A program made the translations under genes and the position numbers. A DNA stretch of 64,000 nucleotides, from the NCBI RefSeq assembly GCF_030378205.1, contig NZ_CP127385.1, positions 6,922,001 through 6,986,000 on the forward strand. The letters are read 5' to 3'. Below are positions 25,279-34,484 of the stretch, piece after piece (within the stretch, counting starts at the first letter, position 1; each line of letters opens with the position of its first letter). The notes beneath the pieces were generated by a model. The model made no database searches. It was not told the origin of the DNA and saw only the letters and a program-made list of their open reading frames with translations. This DNA is from Bradyrhizobium sp. NP1 (GTDB lineage Bacteria > Pseudomonadota > Alphaproteobacteria > Rhizobiales > Xanthobacteraceae).

Positions 25279-26349
25279 ATGCTTCGATTTCTCGTCATCG
25301 CACTCCTTCTCGTCACCTCGCCCGCGCTGGCACAGACCGCCTGGCCCAACCAGCGCGAGGGCGACGTCGTGCTGAAGGATTTCGGCTTCGCCTCGGGCGA
25401 GCGGCTTTCCGAGCTGAAGATGCATTACATGACGCTCGGCAGCGAAAGGCGCAACGCAGCCGGCGACATCGTCAACGGCGTGCTGCTGATCCACGGCACC
25501 GCCGGCACATCGAAAACCTGGCTGCAGCCGACGCTCGCCAACGAGCTGTTCGCGCGCGGGGCTCCGCTCGACGCCGAAAAGTTCTTCATCGTCATCCCCG
25601 ACGGCGTCGGCCGCGGCGGGTCGTCGAAGCCGAGCGACGGCTTGCGGATGAAGTTTCCGCACTACCGCTACGTCGACATGGTCACCGCGACCCACCGCCT
25701 CCTGACCGAGAACCTCGGCGTCAAGCATCTGCGGCTCGTGCTCGGCACCTCGATGGGCGGGATGCAGACCTGGATGTGGGGCGAGATGCATCCCGATTTC
25801 ATGGATGGCCTGGTGCCGATCGCGAGCCAGCCGATCGCGATCAGCGGCCGCAACTGGCTGTATCGGCGCATTGGCATCGAGGCGATCAGGAACGATCCCG
25901 ACTGGAACAACGGCAATTACGACAAGAACCCGACGCATTACGTTTATGTCGCACCGCTCGGGACGCTGATGGCGGGAAGCGTGATCAACTTCCAGCAGGT
26001 CGCCCCCAGCCGCGAGGCCGCGGATGCGCTCTACCGGCAGATGGTCGAGCAGGCGACCAGGCTCGACGCCAACGACCAGCTTTACGGCGCCGAGGCCGTG
26101 ATGGATTACGACCCCTCGAAGGATCTCGAGAAGATCAAGGCCAGGCTGCTCGCAATCAACTTCGCCGACGACGAGGTCAACCCGCCCGAGCTCGGCGTGA
26201 CCGAGCGCGAGATCAGGCGCATTGCCGACGCGCGCCTCGTGCTCATTCCGGCAAACGAGAACACGCGCGGCCACTTCACCTATTTTCTCGCGACCTTGTG
26301 GAAGCAGCACCTCGCGGACTTCATGAACGAGCTGCCGCCGCCGATGTAG
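25279..26349 (+). CDS. Exported alpha/beta hydrolase of the homoserine acetyltransferase (MetX)-like family
   Basis: 356 residues. A signal peptide of about 19 residues ends LVTSPALAQ. The alpha/beta fold shows LLIHGTAGTSKTW (oxyanion region) and the nucleophile elbow LGTSMGGMQTW (Ser near residue 162). The catalytic Asp is probably in INFADDEVNPPE and the His in TRGHFTYF. MetX proper is cytoplasmic, so an exported relative is more likely a hydrolase than the methionine enzyme. A single gene between the receptors and ymdB. Confidence 0.88.
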   Translation: MLRFLVIALLLVTSPALAQTAWPNQREGDVVLKDFGFASGERLSELKMHYMTLGSERRNAAGDIVNGVLLIHGTAGTSKTWLQPTLANELFARGAPLDAEKFFIVIPDGVGRGGSSKPSDGLRMKFPHYRYVDMVTATHRLLTENLGVKHLRLVLGTSMGGMQTWMWGEMHPDFMDGLVPIASQPIAISGRNWLYRRIGIEAIRNDPDWNNGNYDKNPTHYVYVAPLGTLMAGSVINFQQVAPSREAADALYRQMVEQATRLDANDQLYGAEAVMDYDPSKDLEKIKARLLAINFADDEVNPPELGVTEREIRRIADARLVLIPANENTRGHFTYFLATLWKQHLADFMNELPPPM

Positions 26350-26389
26350 GCGCATCCCGGCTGTTCGCTTCCAGCCGGGCCGCCGCCTG

Positions 26390-27214
26390 CTAACCCGCCC
26401 AAAACCCCGGCAGCGCCGGCGCGAGCCTGCCGCCGACACGCACCGGCGCGACGCGCAGCGCAAGCCCGCTTCGATCATCGGTCTCGACCGCGACGCCCGA
26501 GAGCGTCGCCGGCCCCAGCGCCGGCTCCCAGCGGCCGGAGGGAATGCCGGTGATGAAGCGCCGCAGCGGTTCCTCCTTCTGCATGCCGATGATCGATTCA
26601 TAATCGCCGGTCATGCCGGCGTCGGTCATGTAGGCGGTGCCGCCGGGCAGGATCTGGTGATCGGCGGTCGGCACGTGCGTATGCGTGCCGACCACCAGGC
26701 TGGCGCGGCCGTCGCAAAAAAAGCCAATCCCCTGCTTCTCGCTGGTCGCCTCGCAATGGAAGTCGACGACGATGGCGTCCGCAGCCTCGCGCAGCGGACA
26801 GGCGTCGAGCTCGTTGCCGACGGCGGCAAAGGGATCGTCGAACGGCGTCATGAACACGCGACCCATCGCGTTGACCACGAGCGCGCGCTGCCCCCTCTTG
26901 GCCTCGATCAGCGCCGCGCCGCGGCCCGGCGTGCCGCGCGGAAAATTCGCAGGGCGGATCAGCCTTGGCGCCCGCTCGATGAACACCAGCGCCTCGCGCT
27001 GGTCCCAGGCGTGGTTGCCGAGCGTGACGGCATCGGCGCCGGCATCGAGCAACTCCTGATAGACGGATTCCGTGATGCCGAAGCCGCCGGCCGCATTCTC
27101 GCCATTGACGACGACGAGATCGAGCGACCAGTCGCGGACCATGCCCGGCAGGTACTGGGAAATGGCGGTGCGGCCCGAGCGGCCGACGACATCGCCAACG
27201 AACAGAATACGCAA
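26390..27214 (-). CDS. YmdB-type metallophosphoesterase (TIGR00282 family)
   Basis: 274 residues from a TTG at 27214, chosen because AGGACTAGGT lies just before it and the protein then begins LRILFVGDVVGRSGRTA as the family does. Metal motifs: FVGDVVG, VVNGENAAGGFG, LGNHAWDQ, VDFHCEATSEK and VGTHTHVPTADHQIL. Characterised members are cyclic-nucleotide phosphodiesterases that affect biofilm and stress responses. It starts 2 bases after the cyclo-ligase stop, so the two are one operon. Confidence 0.92.
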   Translation of the reverse strand: MRILFVGDVVGRSGRTAISQYLPGMVRDWSLDLVVVNGENAAGGFGITESVYQELLDAGADAVTLGNHAWDQREALVFIERAPRLIRPANFPRGTPGRGAALIEAKRGQRALVVNAMGRVFMTPFDDPFAAVGNELDACPLREAADAIVVDFHCEATSEKQGIGFFCDGRASLVVGTHTHVPTADHQILPGGTAYMTDAGMTGDYESIIGMQKEEPLRRFITGIPSGRWEPALGPATLSGVAVETDDRSGLALRVAPVRVGGRLAPALPGFWAG

Positions 27215-27216
27215 AC

Positions 27217-27795
27217 CTAGTCCTTTCGGAAATCGAACACGCGCTTTTCCGTTAGCACATAATCCAGCGCCACGTCGTGCGGCAATGCCGGGATCGCCCT
27301 GATCTCCTGCGCGGCGAAGCCAAGCCCGATGCCCATCACGGCCTTGGCTTTCCGCAGATGCGCAAACGTATAGTCGTAATGGCCGGCGCCGTAGCCGATG
27401 CGGTGGCCGGCGCGGTCGAAGGCCGCGAGCGGCACCAGCATGATGTCGGGGATCACCTCGGCCGCCGCCGGCGACGGCTCCGGAATGCCGAGCGGGCCGA
27501 GCATCAGGCGGTCGTTCGGCGACCACAGACGAAACACCAGCGACTTGCCGCGCGCGGTGACCACCGGCAGCGCGAGCCTTGCACCTTGCCCGGCGAGCTT
27601 GCGCATCAGGGGCGTCGGATCGAACTCGCTGCGGATCGGCGAATAGCCGGAGATGATCGCGCCCGGCGTGATCGCAAACGGCAGGCCGCGGCTGGCGATC
27701 GCGGCAGCGGCCGCCACGCGCGCCTCCTCGCTCAACGCTTCGCGCGCCGCAAGCGCTGCCGCACGGAGCTCGGCCTTGGATTTGCTCGCGGACAT
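27217..27795 (-). CDS. 5-formyltetrahydrofolate cyclo-ligase
   Basis: 192 residues from the ATG at 27795. ATP-binding basic N-terminus (SKAELRAAALAAREAL), then ISGYSPIRSEFDPTPLM and the signature IGYGAGHYDYTFAHL near residues 140-155. It converts 5-formyl-THF to 5,10-methenyl-THF. In many proteobacteria this gene follows zapA and the 6S RNA gene, but here zapA is 7.1 kb away. Confidence 0.93.
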   Translation of the reverse strand: MSASKSKAELRAAALAAREALSEEARVAAAAAIASRGLPFAITPGAIISGYSPIRSEFDPTPLMRKLAGQGARLALPVVTARGKSLVFRLWSPNDRLMLGPLGIPEPSPAAAEVIPDIMLVPLAAFDRAGHRIGYGAGHYDYTFAHLRKAKAVMGIGLGFAAQEIRAIPALPHDVALDYVLTEKRVFDFRKD

Positions 27796-27814
27796 CTCCC
27801 ACCCCTGCTGCGCT

Positions 27815-27952
27815 GTCATCACTCGCAAAAAAGCGGGTGATCCAGTATTCCAGAGACGCTCGTCTTTGACGGCAAGGCCGCGGCCTACTGGATGCCCCGC
27901 TGGAGCCTGCCATCGAGCGAACCGACGGCGAGACACGTTGGCAGGGTATGAC
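27815..27952. repeat. Composite palindromic repeat (GTCAT...ATGAC type), copy 2
   Basis: Begins GTCATCACTCGC-AAAAAA-GCGGGTGATCCAGTA, with CCTACTGGATGCCCCGC farther on and GGTATGAC at the end. Same GTCAT...TCCAGTA / TACTGGA...ATGAC ends as the element at 20911-21010, but the middle is longer and the right arm is degraded. Confidence 0.6.
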
Positions 27953-27982
27953 GTCGGTACTCGGGCCGATCGCCGCAGCGTG

Positions 27983-28288
27983 ATGACCGAAACCAACAGC
28001 AACACGAAAAAGCAAAAGCGCGAAGCCGCATTCGCCGTTGGAACGCTCGATCCCGGAGTTCCCTACGAAAGTAGGTGGGCACCATATGTCCGGATCCACG
28101 GACCCGGCCAGGGACAGTTCCCTAAAGGATCGATAAGGCCCCGGGGATATATGGTTCCTGACGCACGAAGCAGCCTCGCAGAGACCAATCTAACAGTGAT
28201 GCGGCCGGATCGCCAGCGGCGCTTCGGCCACCCTCCCCTGGAGGGGGTCGAGACGAGCGAAGCTCGCTCTGGGGTCGGCTCACATTGA
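27983..28288 (+). CDS. Possible small ORF in the ymdB-opgC intergenic region (doubtful)
   Basis: 101 codons from an ATG at 27983 (MTETNSNTKKQKREAAFAVG, then GVPYESRWAPYVRIHGPGQG). The last third runs into a palindromic repeat (28229-28320), which argues against a conserved protein. No good ribosome-binding site and no recognised family. It may be the end of a decayed gene. Apart from this ORF and two repeats, the 640 bases from 27796 to 28434 show nothing. Confidence 0.22.
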   Translation: MTETNSNTKKQKREAAFAVGTLDPGVPYESRWAPYVRIHGPGQGQFPKGSIRPRGYMVPDARSSLAETNLTVMRPDRQRRFGHPPLEGVETSEARSGVGSH

Positions 28289-28308
28289 GCGCCGCGAAAT
28301 GTGAGCCG
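28278..28308. repeat. Perfect inverted repeat within a dispersed intergenic element
   Basis: GGCTCACATT and AATGTGAGCC pair over 10 bases around an 11-base loop. The flanks (CACCCTCCCCTGGAGGGGG on the left, CCGGGGTGGGGTGA on the right) make a longer element from about 28229 to 28320. It lies downstream of opgC in the convergent direction. Confidence 0.6.
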
Positions 28309-28434
28309 GGGTGGGGTGATCCCTCCACTCGGGTACCGATCGAGAGGAAAGACGGCGACCCCGCCCCGCCGCGCCCGAGGGCTGGACAGCATTTTGCGCG
28401 ATTTGCCCGTCGGGCAAATCAGTCGCCGCAAAAA

Positions 28435-29640
28435 TCATGGACCGGCGGGCAGCGACATCATCTTTGACTGGTTTTCGCGTGGGCCCGCGCTGTTTGTTAC
28501 CGGCTGCCGCCGGGGCTTGACGCTGATCAGGTTCAACAGCGTTGCCGCCGCGACCATCGCCAGGATGCCACCGGTGCTCAGCGCGAGCTGCATCACGATC
28601 CCGCTCGAGATCGAGACCAGCGCCATGTGGCTGGCGCACGCCATGAGAACGCCGATGCAATAGATCGGCAGCGAGTTCTGGCCGCAGCGGATCGCGCCGC
28701 GCATCACTGGCGACTTCAGCCCCTGCCAATCCCGCGGCACCAAGGATTCCGCAAGCACCACGATCGCCAAAAAATGCAGCAACCGCCGGGGATCGAGGTT
28801 CGACTTGTCGAGGGGATGGAACAGACCCGCCAGCGGCTGCGGGATCAGCGCGTGCAGCGTTGCGACGCGCCACCCGAGGGCGATGACCAGACTGAAGAGC
28901 AGATAGAGGGCGGCAACAATGAGCACCGGGCGCGACGTCGCCCATGACCGGGCCTGCTTGCCCGTGACGATCCACCACGCGCCGAGCACCACCAGCAATT
29001 GCCAGGCGAGCGGGTTGAAGGCCCAGTGGTTGGCCGGCCATGCCGGCACCGCCCAGCCGAAAAGATGCACCAGGACATAAAGCGCGAAGGAGGCGCCAAG
29101 TGTCGCGTTCGGCCAGCGCAGCAGCAGCCACAACAGCGGCGCGAACAACAGATGAAGCAGCACGAAGATCGGCAGCACATCGGCGTTGACCGGGCGATAG
29201 AGCAGGATCGCCGCGCGCGCCAGCGTCGGGCCCGGCTGGTCGAAGAGGATGCGCGTGTTGCTCGCATCCGCATGATCGCCGCCGCCGGCGAGGTAAACCA
29301 TGATGGCGCTGGCGATCGTGAGCAGCAGGAAGGCGACATAGATGTCCCAGCTTCGCCGCAGCGTCCGGCCGATCACGCCGGGCCAGCCCTCGCTGCACAA
29401 GGCCCCGCCATACGCCAGCGCGCAGGTGACGCCCGAGAGGAACATGAAGACCTCGGCGGCATCGGAAAAGCCGTAGTTGCGGAAGGTCAGCCAGCTCGCG
29501 ACGTTGTGGGGGATGTGATCGAGGAAGATGCACCACAGCGCGATGCCGCGGCAGGCATCGATGCGGAGGTCGCGGCCCTGCGCCTTCAGCTCGGGCAGCG
29601 CGCCAACCAGTGAATTGGGAGTGGCGGTTCGATCGTGCAT
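28435..29640 (-). CDS. opgC: OpgC-like membrane protein (glucan succinyl-transferase family)
   Basis: 401 residues from the ATG at 29640 (MHDRTATPNSLVGAL). After a short cytoplasmic start comes the family signature LRIDACRGIALWCIFLDHIPHN (about residues 28-49) and FRNYGFSDAAEVFMFLSGVTCALAYG. About ten hydrophobic helices follow. OpgC adds succinyl groups to periplasmic glucans in relatives of the acyltransferase-3 family. Single gene; a 7-6-7 palindrome lies 65 bases upstream. Confidence 0.9.
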   Translation of the reverse strand: MHDRTATPNSLVGALPELKAQGRDLRIDACRGIALWCIFLDHIPHNVASWLTFRNYGFSDAAEVFMFLSGVTCALAYGGALCSEGWPGVIGRTLRRSWDIYVAFLLLTIASAIMVYLAGGGDHADASNTRILFDQPGPTLARAAILLYRPVNADVLPIFVLLHLLFAPLLWLLLRWPNATLGASFALYVLVHLFGWAVPAWPANHWAFNPLAWQLLVVLGAWWIVTGKQARSWATSRPVLIVAALYLLFSLVIALGWRVATLHALIPQPLAGLFHPLDKSNLDPRRLLHFLAIVVLAESLVPRDWQGLKSPVMRGAIRCGQNSLPIYCIGVLMACASHMALVSISSGIVMQLALSTGGILAMVAAATLLNLISVKPRRQPVTNSAGPRENQSKMMSLPAGP

Positions 29641-30066
29641 CGGGTTGCCCCACAGCAATCGGATGAACCTGTGCACGCACGATGGACCCGGCGCCGGCGC
29701 GCGTGGTGTGAGGCGGTTCACACCGCGCAAAGGTTATTTTGTCGCTGCGGCACAGGGGGAATCCGCACCCACGCGTTGAGCGCTTTTGCTTGCGCAGTCG
29801 CGCGTTGAACAACCTGCAAGAGCGAAAGCGTGTGCGGGTTTGGTCAGTGCGGATCGCTACGCAATCAGGCGGGCACGTGGAGCGGATGCGGTGGTGATGG
29901 CGCGATTGCTGCGCAGGTCGCGCCCCAAGGCCGAGCATCGACGCCCTTTCGACGCTCGCCTGTTGCTGGCTGAGGACGCGCGACACGAGAACAGGTGCCG
30001 CATTCCAAGCTTTTCAGCGCATCATTTTCATGCATACTTGCACAATCGAGAGAAGGGGGCATTCGA
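29641..30066. other. Divergent opgC/kup intergenic region
   Basis: 426 bases between divergent genes, so it must hold both promoters. It contains the palindrome at 29705-29724. A short ORF can be drawn, but it lacks a protein-like composition. No RNA gene is recognised. Confidence 0.5.
29705..29724. promoter_or_regulatory. Palindrome upstream of opgC, possible operator
   Basis: GGTGTGA-GGCGGT-TCACACC, perfect 7-base arms, 64 bases from the opgC ATG. Its position in a divergent promoter region suits a regulator site, but no regulator gene is adjacent. Confidence 0.4.
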
Positions 30067-31971
30067 ATGGCCATCACCCTTCAGACCGAGGGAATCCCGC
30101 GGCAGAGTCCCCGGAGGCAGTCCGCCCTTGTGCTTACCGCCCTCGGCGTCGTCTACGGCGATATCGGCACCAGCGCGCTCTATGGGCTGAAGCAGGCCGT
30201 CGACGCCAGCGGCGTGTCGACCCCCGAAGCGGTGACGGGCGTCGTGTCGCTGATCGTCTGGGCGCTCCTCCTGATCGTCGGACTCAAATACGCCATCCTG
30301 ATCCTGCGAGCCGACAATCATGGCGAGGGCGGTATCGTCGCGCTGCTCGCGCTGCTCGACGCCAGGCATGCACCACGAGGGAGCGCGCGTGCCTCTCTGC
30401 TCATCGTCGGCCTGATCGGGGCCGCACTGCTCTATGGCGACGGCGTGATCACGCCGGCGATCTCGGTGCTTAGCGCCGTCGAGGGCCTGAAGATCGACGC
30501 GCCCGCGCTTGCGCCGATGGTCGTGCCCATCACCATCGTCATCCTCGTCTGTCTGTTCCTGGTCCAGCGCAAGGGAACGGAGTTCGTCGGCAATATCTTC
30601 GGGCCGCTGATGCTCGTGTGGTTCGTTGCGATCGGCTTGCTGGGCCTCAAGGGCATCGTGCAGAGCCCGGCCATCCTCGCCGCCATCAGCCCCCATCATG
30701 CCGTTCTCTACCTCAGCCATGCCGGACCGGGCATCGCGTTCGCCGTGCTCGGCGCCGCTTTTCTGGCGCTCACCGGCGCCGAAGCCATGTATGCCGATAT
30801 GGGCCATTTTGGCCGGCTACCCATCCAGTTCGGATGGTTTGCCATCGTGTCGCCGGCGTTGATGCTCAACTATCTCGGCCAGGGAGGTCTGCTGCTGGCG
30901 GACCCGCAGGCGGTCGAGAACCCGTTCTACCTGCTGGTGCCGAGATGGGCGCATTACCCGATGGTCGCGTTCGCGACCATCGCCACCGTCATCGCCTCGC
31001 AATCCATCATCTCGGGTGCGTATTCCCTCACCCAGCAGGCCATGCAGCTCGGCTTCCTGCCTCGAATGCGCGTGCTGCACACGGCGAGCCACGAGAAGGG
31101 GCAGATTTACATTCCCGTCGTGAACTGGCTGCTGGCCGTCGGCACCCTCGGGGCCGTGCTGACCTTCCGCTCGTCCGACGCACTGGGCGGAGCCTATGGC
31201 ATCGCCGTGTCGATGCTGATGGCGATCACGACCGTGCTCGCGGCTCTCGTGGCCCTCAAGTGGGGCTACAACCCGCTGCTGGTCGTGGCGGCGAACGGCT
31301 TCTTCCTCGTCATCGAACTGGTCTTCGTTACGGCGAACATGACGAAGCTGATCGAGGGAGGCTGGTTCCCCCTCCTGCTTGCCTGCATCATCGCGTTCCT
31401 GATGCTGACCTGGCGCACGGGATGGCTCCTGCTCGAGCAGGAGCGCGCCAAACTGCGCCAGCGCGAGGACGAGTTCATCGAATGGGTCATCAAGACGCCG
31501 CCGGTGCGGTTGTCGGGCGCCGCTGCGATCTTCACGGCCGCGACCACGGGAATCCCGCTCGGCCTGACGCATCACCTGCGGCATAATCGCGTCCTGCACG
31601 AGCGCGTGCTGCTGATCGCCACGGTCATCGTGGACGCGCCGCGGGTCGATCCCGCCGAGCGCATCAAGCTCGTGCCCGTGGGTGCCGGCATCACGCGCGT
31701 TCTCTTCCATTTCGGTTTCATGGAGACACCGGATGTCATGGAAGGGCTGAGGCTCGCCTGTCAGCAGCCCGAGCTTCGCGGCATCGATCCCGAGAACATC
31801 ACCTACTATTTCAGGCGTGTGATGGTGGTCCCTTGCGGCAGGGCGTCAGGCATGTCGTTCTGGAGAAAGGGCGTGTTCGCGACCATGCACCTCAATGCCA
31901 ACCTGCCGGCGGCGTATTTCGGCGTGCCGCCCGCCCAGGTCGTGGAAGTCGGACTCGAAGTCGAAATATAG
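30067..31971 (+). CDS. kup: Low-affinity potassium transporter Kup
   Basis: 634 residues from the ATG at 30067, after GAGAAGGGGG. The Kup signature LGVVYGDIGTSALYGLKQAVD is at about residues 30-50, LLYGDGVITPAISVLSAVEG at about 120-139, and the core has about twelve membrane helices. A soluble C-terminal third begins near 460 (ERAKLRQREDEFIEWV). It takes up K+ with H+. Single gene, divergent from opgC. B. japonicum-type genomes carry several Kup copies; which one this is cannot be told here. Confidence 0.95.
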   Translation: MAITLQTEGIPRQSPRRQSALVLTALGVVYGDIGTSALYGLKQAVDASGVSTPEAVTGVVSLIVWALLLIVGLKYAILILRADNHGEGGIVALLALLDARHAPRGSARASLLIVGLIGAALLYGDGVITPAISVLSAVEGLKIDAPALAPMVVPITIVILVCLFLVQRKGTEFVGNIFGPLMLVWFVAIGLLGLKGIVQSPAILAAISPHHAVLYLSHAGPGIAFAVLGAAFLALTGAEAMYADMGHFGRLPIQFGWFAIVSPALMLNYLGQGGLLLADPQAVENPFYLLVPRWAHYPMVAFATIATVIASQSIISGAYSLTQQAMQLGFLPRMRVLHTASHEKGQIYIPVVNWLLAVGTLGAVLTFRSSDALGGAYGIAVSMLMAITTVLAALVALKWGYNPLLVVAANGFFLVIELVFVTANMTKLIEGGWFPLLLACIIAFLMLTWRTGWLLLEQERAKLRQREDEFIEWVIKTPPVRLSGAAAIFTAATTGIPLGLTHHLRHNRVLHERVLLIATVIVDAPRVDPAERIKLVPVGAGITRVLFHFGFMETPDVMEGLRLACQQPELRGIDPENITYYFRRVMVVPCGRASGMSFWRKGVFATMHLNANLPAAYFGVPPAQVVEVGLEVEI

Positions 31972-32069
31972 CGCCACCCACCCGTCCCGGATCACCGGCT
32001 TCGCGGCAGACTTCTGCTTGCGGTCACCCTGATTGATGATGCCCGCGGTCGGCGAAATCAGCCGGTCGC

Positions 32070-32480
32070 TCAAAAGAACGTGCCGAGGAAAGCCGCCACC
32101 TCATCGGAGACGCCGACGATCTTGTTGGTCGCCTGGCGATAGAACTTGAAATTGAGCTCGGTTTCGGGCCGGCCGTCTTTCCAGTCGGCGAAGGATTTAA
32201 GCTCGCGCCGGCCCAGCGCACGTTTCGCGAGCGCGGTGCGCTTGATCGTGACGCTGACGCGCGGCGTCTGCCGCGCGACGCCGCGCTTCTTCGGAACGGC
32301 CTTCGAGGCGGTGACAACGCCGCGCGCGATCAGGCCTTGCCCGCCTTCGTTCTCGCTCGCAAAGATGAAAACCGTATCGCCTTCGGCGATCTCTTTGCCG
32401 CCATACATCGTCTTCTGCGCCGGCAGCGCGAACGTCTTCGCCCTGGGGTCGGCGATCTCGGCCTTGATGGCGTAGGACAT
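32070..32480 (-). CDS. Conserved hypothetical protein, possibly PUA/EVE-like
   Basis: 136 residues from the ATG at 32480. KTMYGGKEIAEGDTVFIFASEN, then GQGLIARGVVTASKAV is reminiscent of PUA-like/EVE folds, where GD.VFI and a following (L/I)..RG.V strand form the barrel; this is weak resemblance only. The C-terminus has ATNKIVGVSDEVAAFLGTFF. Basic overall in the middle (VTIKRTALAKRALGRRELK). It converges on kup with 98 bases between. Function unknown; a nucleic-acid-binding role is a guess. Confidence 0.75.
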   Translation of the reverse strand: MSYAIKAEIADPRAKTFALPAQKTMYGGKEIAEGDTVFIFASENEGGQGLIARGVVTASKAVPKKRGVARQTPRVSVTIKRTALAKRALGRRELKSFADWKDGRPETELNFKFYRQATNKIVGVSDEVAAFLGTFF

Positions 32481-32641
32481 CGGTGTTCTCGCTGTTCTGC
32501 TGGACGCGCTGTCACCCACGGCTCTCGTCGGGCCATGCGCGCCACTTCCGGACCCGGACACGCGCGCGGTGAAGCAAGGCCGCCGTCGCTCCTCCTGCCG
32601 GCGCCGGTTCTCCGTCTGCCTTTTGCGGATAACGCACGACC

Positions 32642-32887
32642 CTAGCCGCCGCCCCATTCGGAGGCGCTCCGCCCGTTCCACATATATCCGCCCGCGGACA
32701 CGCCAGTTGCACCGTCTGGATGGCCGTAGTTCGGATGCAAAGGACCTGATCTGACCAGCGGTATAGCCCTATGCAAGCCATAGGTCCTGATGTTCGACCT
32801 ATGACGGACCGTGCCTGCAAGCGCGAACGTACTGGTGAGCGCGAACGCACAAGCCAATGCCATTGTCGTGAGCTTCCTGTCCTTCAT
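32642..32887 (-). CDS. Small secreted protein, unknown function
   Basis: 81 residues from the ATG at 32887 (MKDRKLTTMALACAFALTST). A clear signal peptide ends FALA, leaving a mature peptide of about 55 residues with TYGLHRAIPLVRSGPLHPNYG and a Gly/Ser-rich tail. Small Bradyrhizobium proteins with this kind of leader are common (from memory). No neighbours in an operon; it starts 56 bases past a zapA remnant. Confidence 0.6.
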   Translation of the reverse strand: MKDRKLTTMALACAFALTSTFALAGTVRHRSNIRTYGLHRAIPLVRSGPLHPNYGHPDGATGVSAGGYMWNGRSASEWGGG

Positions 32888-32942
32888 CCTTGGGTTCCTC
32901 GTTGAGGGCATACGATCGCGACGACGACGCCCACAGTTCGGT

Positions 32943-33047
32943 TCAAGAACTATGTGTCTTCTTGATCCGCTCGGCGTTGAGCGCATTCGCCACCGCGACC
33001 TGCGTCATCTTGGCGCGGTCGGTCGCGGCGATGCGGACGTTGCGCGG
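32943..33047 (-). pseudogene. Remnant of a zapA 3' end
   Basis: In one frame it reads VRIAATDRAKMTQVAVANALNAERIKKTHSS then stop. Intact zapA (34932-35318) has VRTAATDRARATQVAVANALNAAAERIEKT followed by VLNRTVGGGVAIG. The DNA aligns over about 105 bases with a 3-base gap and scattered changes, then stops matching at both ends. It lies in the same orientation as zapA and 1.9 kb downstream of it. Divergence shows it is not a recent copy. Confidence 0.8.
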
Positions 33048-33318
33048 CCCGCTGCAGGGATTTGCCCCGCGGGACAGGCGTCAGCATACCTCCGTATATC
33101 TCCGTTAATCCCTTCTGATGCCCCATGCCTGCGCACGTACAATTGAGCGGCGGGCCGATTCCCATATTTATGGGTTATCGCGGCCACTCCAAGCGGATGC
33201 ACGAAGAGTTCACAACTCCCGGAAGCGCGGCGAACGATCACCGTTCCGAGGCGTTCATCTCAAGGCCGTCGCGACATACCCGCCCGCCGGGATGCGGGTT
33301 CTTCGAGGAACACTTTAA

Positions 33319-33474
33319 ATGAACGTCATCATTCGGAAGCTCAATGGCCTGTGGCACCTCGTCGTCGGATCGTGCCAGATCCGAACTCCGTTCCTGGAGA
33401 CGCAGGACCGGGAGCTCGTCGTCATGTACGCCCGGCGAATCTACCCTGGCGCCAAGATCTACGAACGCGACTGA
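33319..33474 (+). CDS. Small basic hypothetical protein (51 residues)
   Basis: MNVIIRKLNGLWHLVVGSCQ start, ending IYPGAKIYERD. GAGG lies about 8 bases before the ATG. Compact, with alternating hydrophobic and basic residues as in a short beta-sheet protein. A 65-codon ORF on the same strand (33125-33322) overlaps its start by ATGA but looks less protein-like. No family recognised. It ends 36 bases before the convergent end of an ABC binding-protein gene. Confidence 0.45.
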   Translation: MNVIIRKLNGLWHLVVGSCQIRTPFLETQDRELVVMYARRIYPGAKIYERD

Positions 33475-33509
33475 ATTGGGCAGTTGCGCCTCGCGGCTCG
33501 CGGGCGCAC

Positions 33510-34484
33510 CTATTCGACCAGTTCGTCGGCAATGGAGATCAGCGCCTCCGGGACGGTCAAGCCGAGTGCTTTTGCCGTCTTCAGGTTGATGGCCAATTCG
33601 AACTTGGTCGGCTGCTCTACCGGGATGTCGGACGCCTTTGCCCCGCGCAGTATTCTGTCGACGATATCAGCGGCTCGTCGAAACAGAGCCTGGTAATTGG
33701 CCGCGTAGGACATCAGGCCGCCAGACCTGACGTACCCTGTCTCCGCATGCATCGTCGGCAATCGCGCGCCCAGCGCCAGAGCGTTGATGCGAGCATGGTT
33801 GGCATTGACGAGGGCATCGTTGCAAACAAAAGCCGCATCGATCCCCTGCCTCAACGTCTCAAAGGCAGGCTCAATATCGCCAGGCCGCAGAATTTCGACG
33901 AGGACGGCGTCGATGCCGAGCTTGCCGGCGACGGCCTGGACTTCCCGCGTTTCCGCCGCGGTGCTTGGATAGCTGACATTGCCGACGATCGCCAGGCGAC
34001 GAAGATGGGGAACAACGTCCCGCAAAAAGTCCAGCCGCTTGCCGATGATATCCGGCGCCTGAAGCGACAATCCGGTCGCGTTACCGCCCGGCCGCGCGAG
34101 ACTTGCAACGAGACCACCACCGACTGGATCATTTGCAACGGCAAAGACAATCGGAATGCTTCTTGTCACCTGCATGGTAGCGCGCACGGCGATTCCGCCG
34201 GTCACAATGACCGCGACGTTGAGACGGACAAATTCGGCCGCGATTTCGGAATAGCGCTCACTGCGTCCTTCGGCCTGACGACGTTCGATGATCAGGGTTC
34301 GGCCTTCGGTCCAGCCGAGCTCTCGCAGTCGCTGCGCAAATGCGTCGAAATAGTCGCTCCACCCGGAGCCTTTGCTCACGTCGAGGAAGCCAATGATCGG
34401 CGCCCCAACCTGCTGCTGGGCGCTCGCGCTGAGTGGCCAAGCCGTCAATCCGCCGACAAACGCGAGAAACTCCCGCCGTTTCAT
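33510..34484 (-). CDS. Orphan ABC transporter substrate-binding protein (TrpX/PF04392-like)
   Basis: 324 residues. It starts MKRREFLAFVGGLTAWPLSASAQ, a signal sequence with a Lys-Arg-Arg head and ASAQ cleavage. The two-lobed domain has IGFLDVSKG, the SIPIVFAVANDPVGGGLVASLARPGGNATG block typical of PF04392, and a C-terminal ELAINLKTAKALGLTVPEAL. No permease or ATPase gene is near. Bradyrhizobium genomes carry many such orphan binding proteins. A second copy of the family is at 49107-50084. It lies between a zapA remnant and intact zapA. Confidence 0.9.
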   Translation of the reverse strand: MKRREFLAFVGGLTAWPLSASAQQQVGAPIIGFLDVSKGSGWSDYFDAFAQRLRELGWTEGRTLIIERRQAEGRSERYSEIAAEFVRLNVAVIVTGGIAVRATMQVTRSIPIVFAVANDPVGGGLVASLARPGGNATGLSLQAPDIIGKRLDFLRDVVPHLRRLAIVGNVSYPSTAAETREVQAVAGKLGIDAVLVEILRPGDIEPAFETLRQGIDAAFVCNDALVNANHARINALALGARLPTMHAETGYVRSGGLMSYAANYQALFRRAADIVDRILRGAKASDIPVEQPTKFELAINLKTAKALGLTVPEALISIADELVE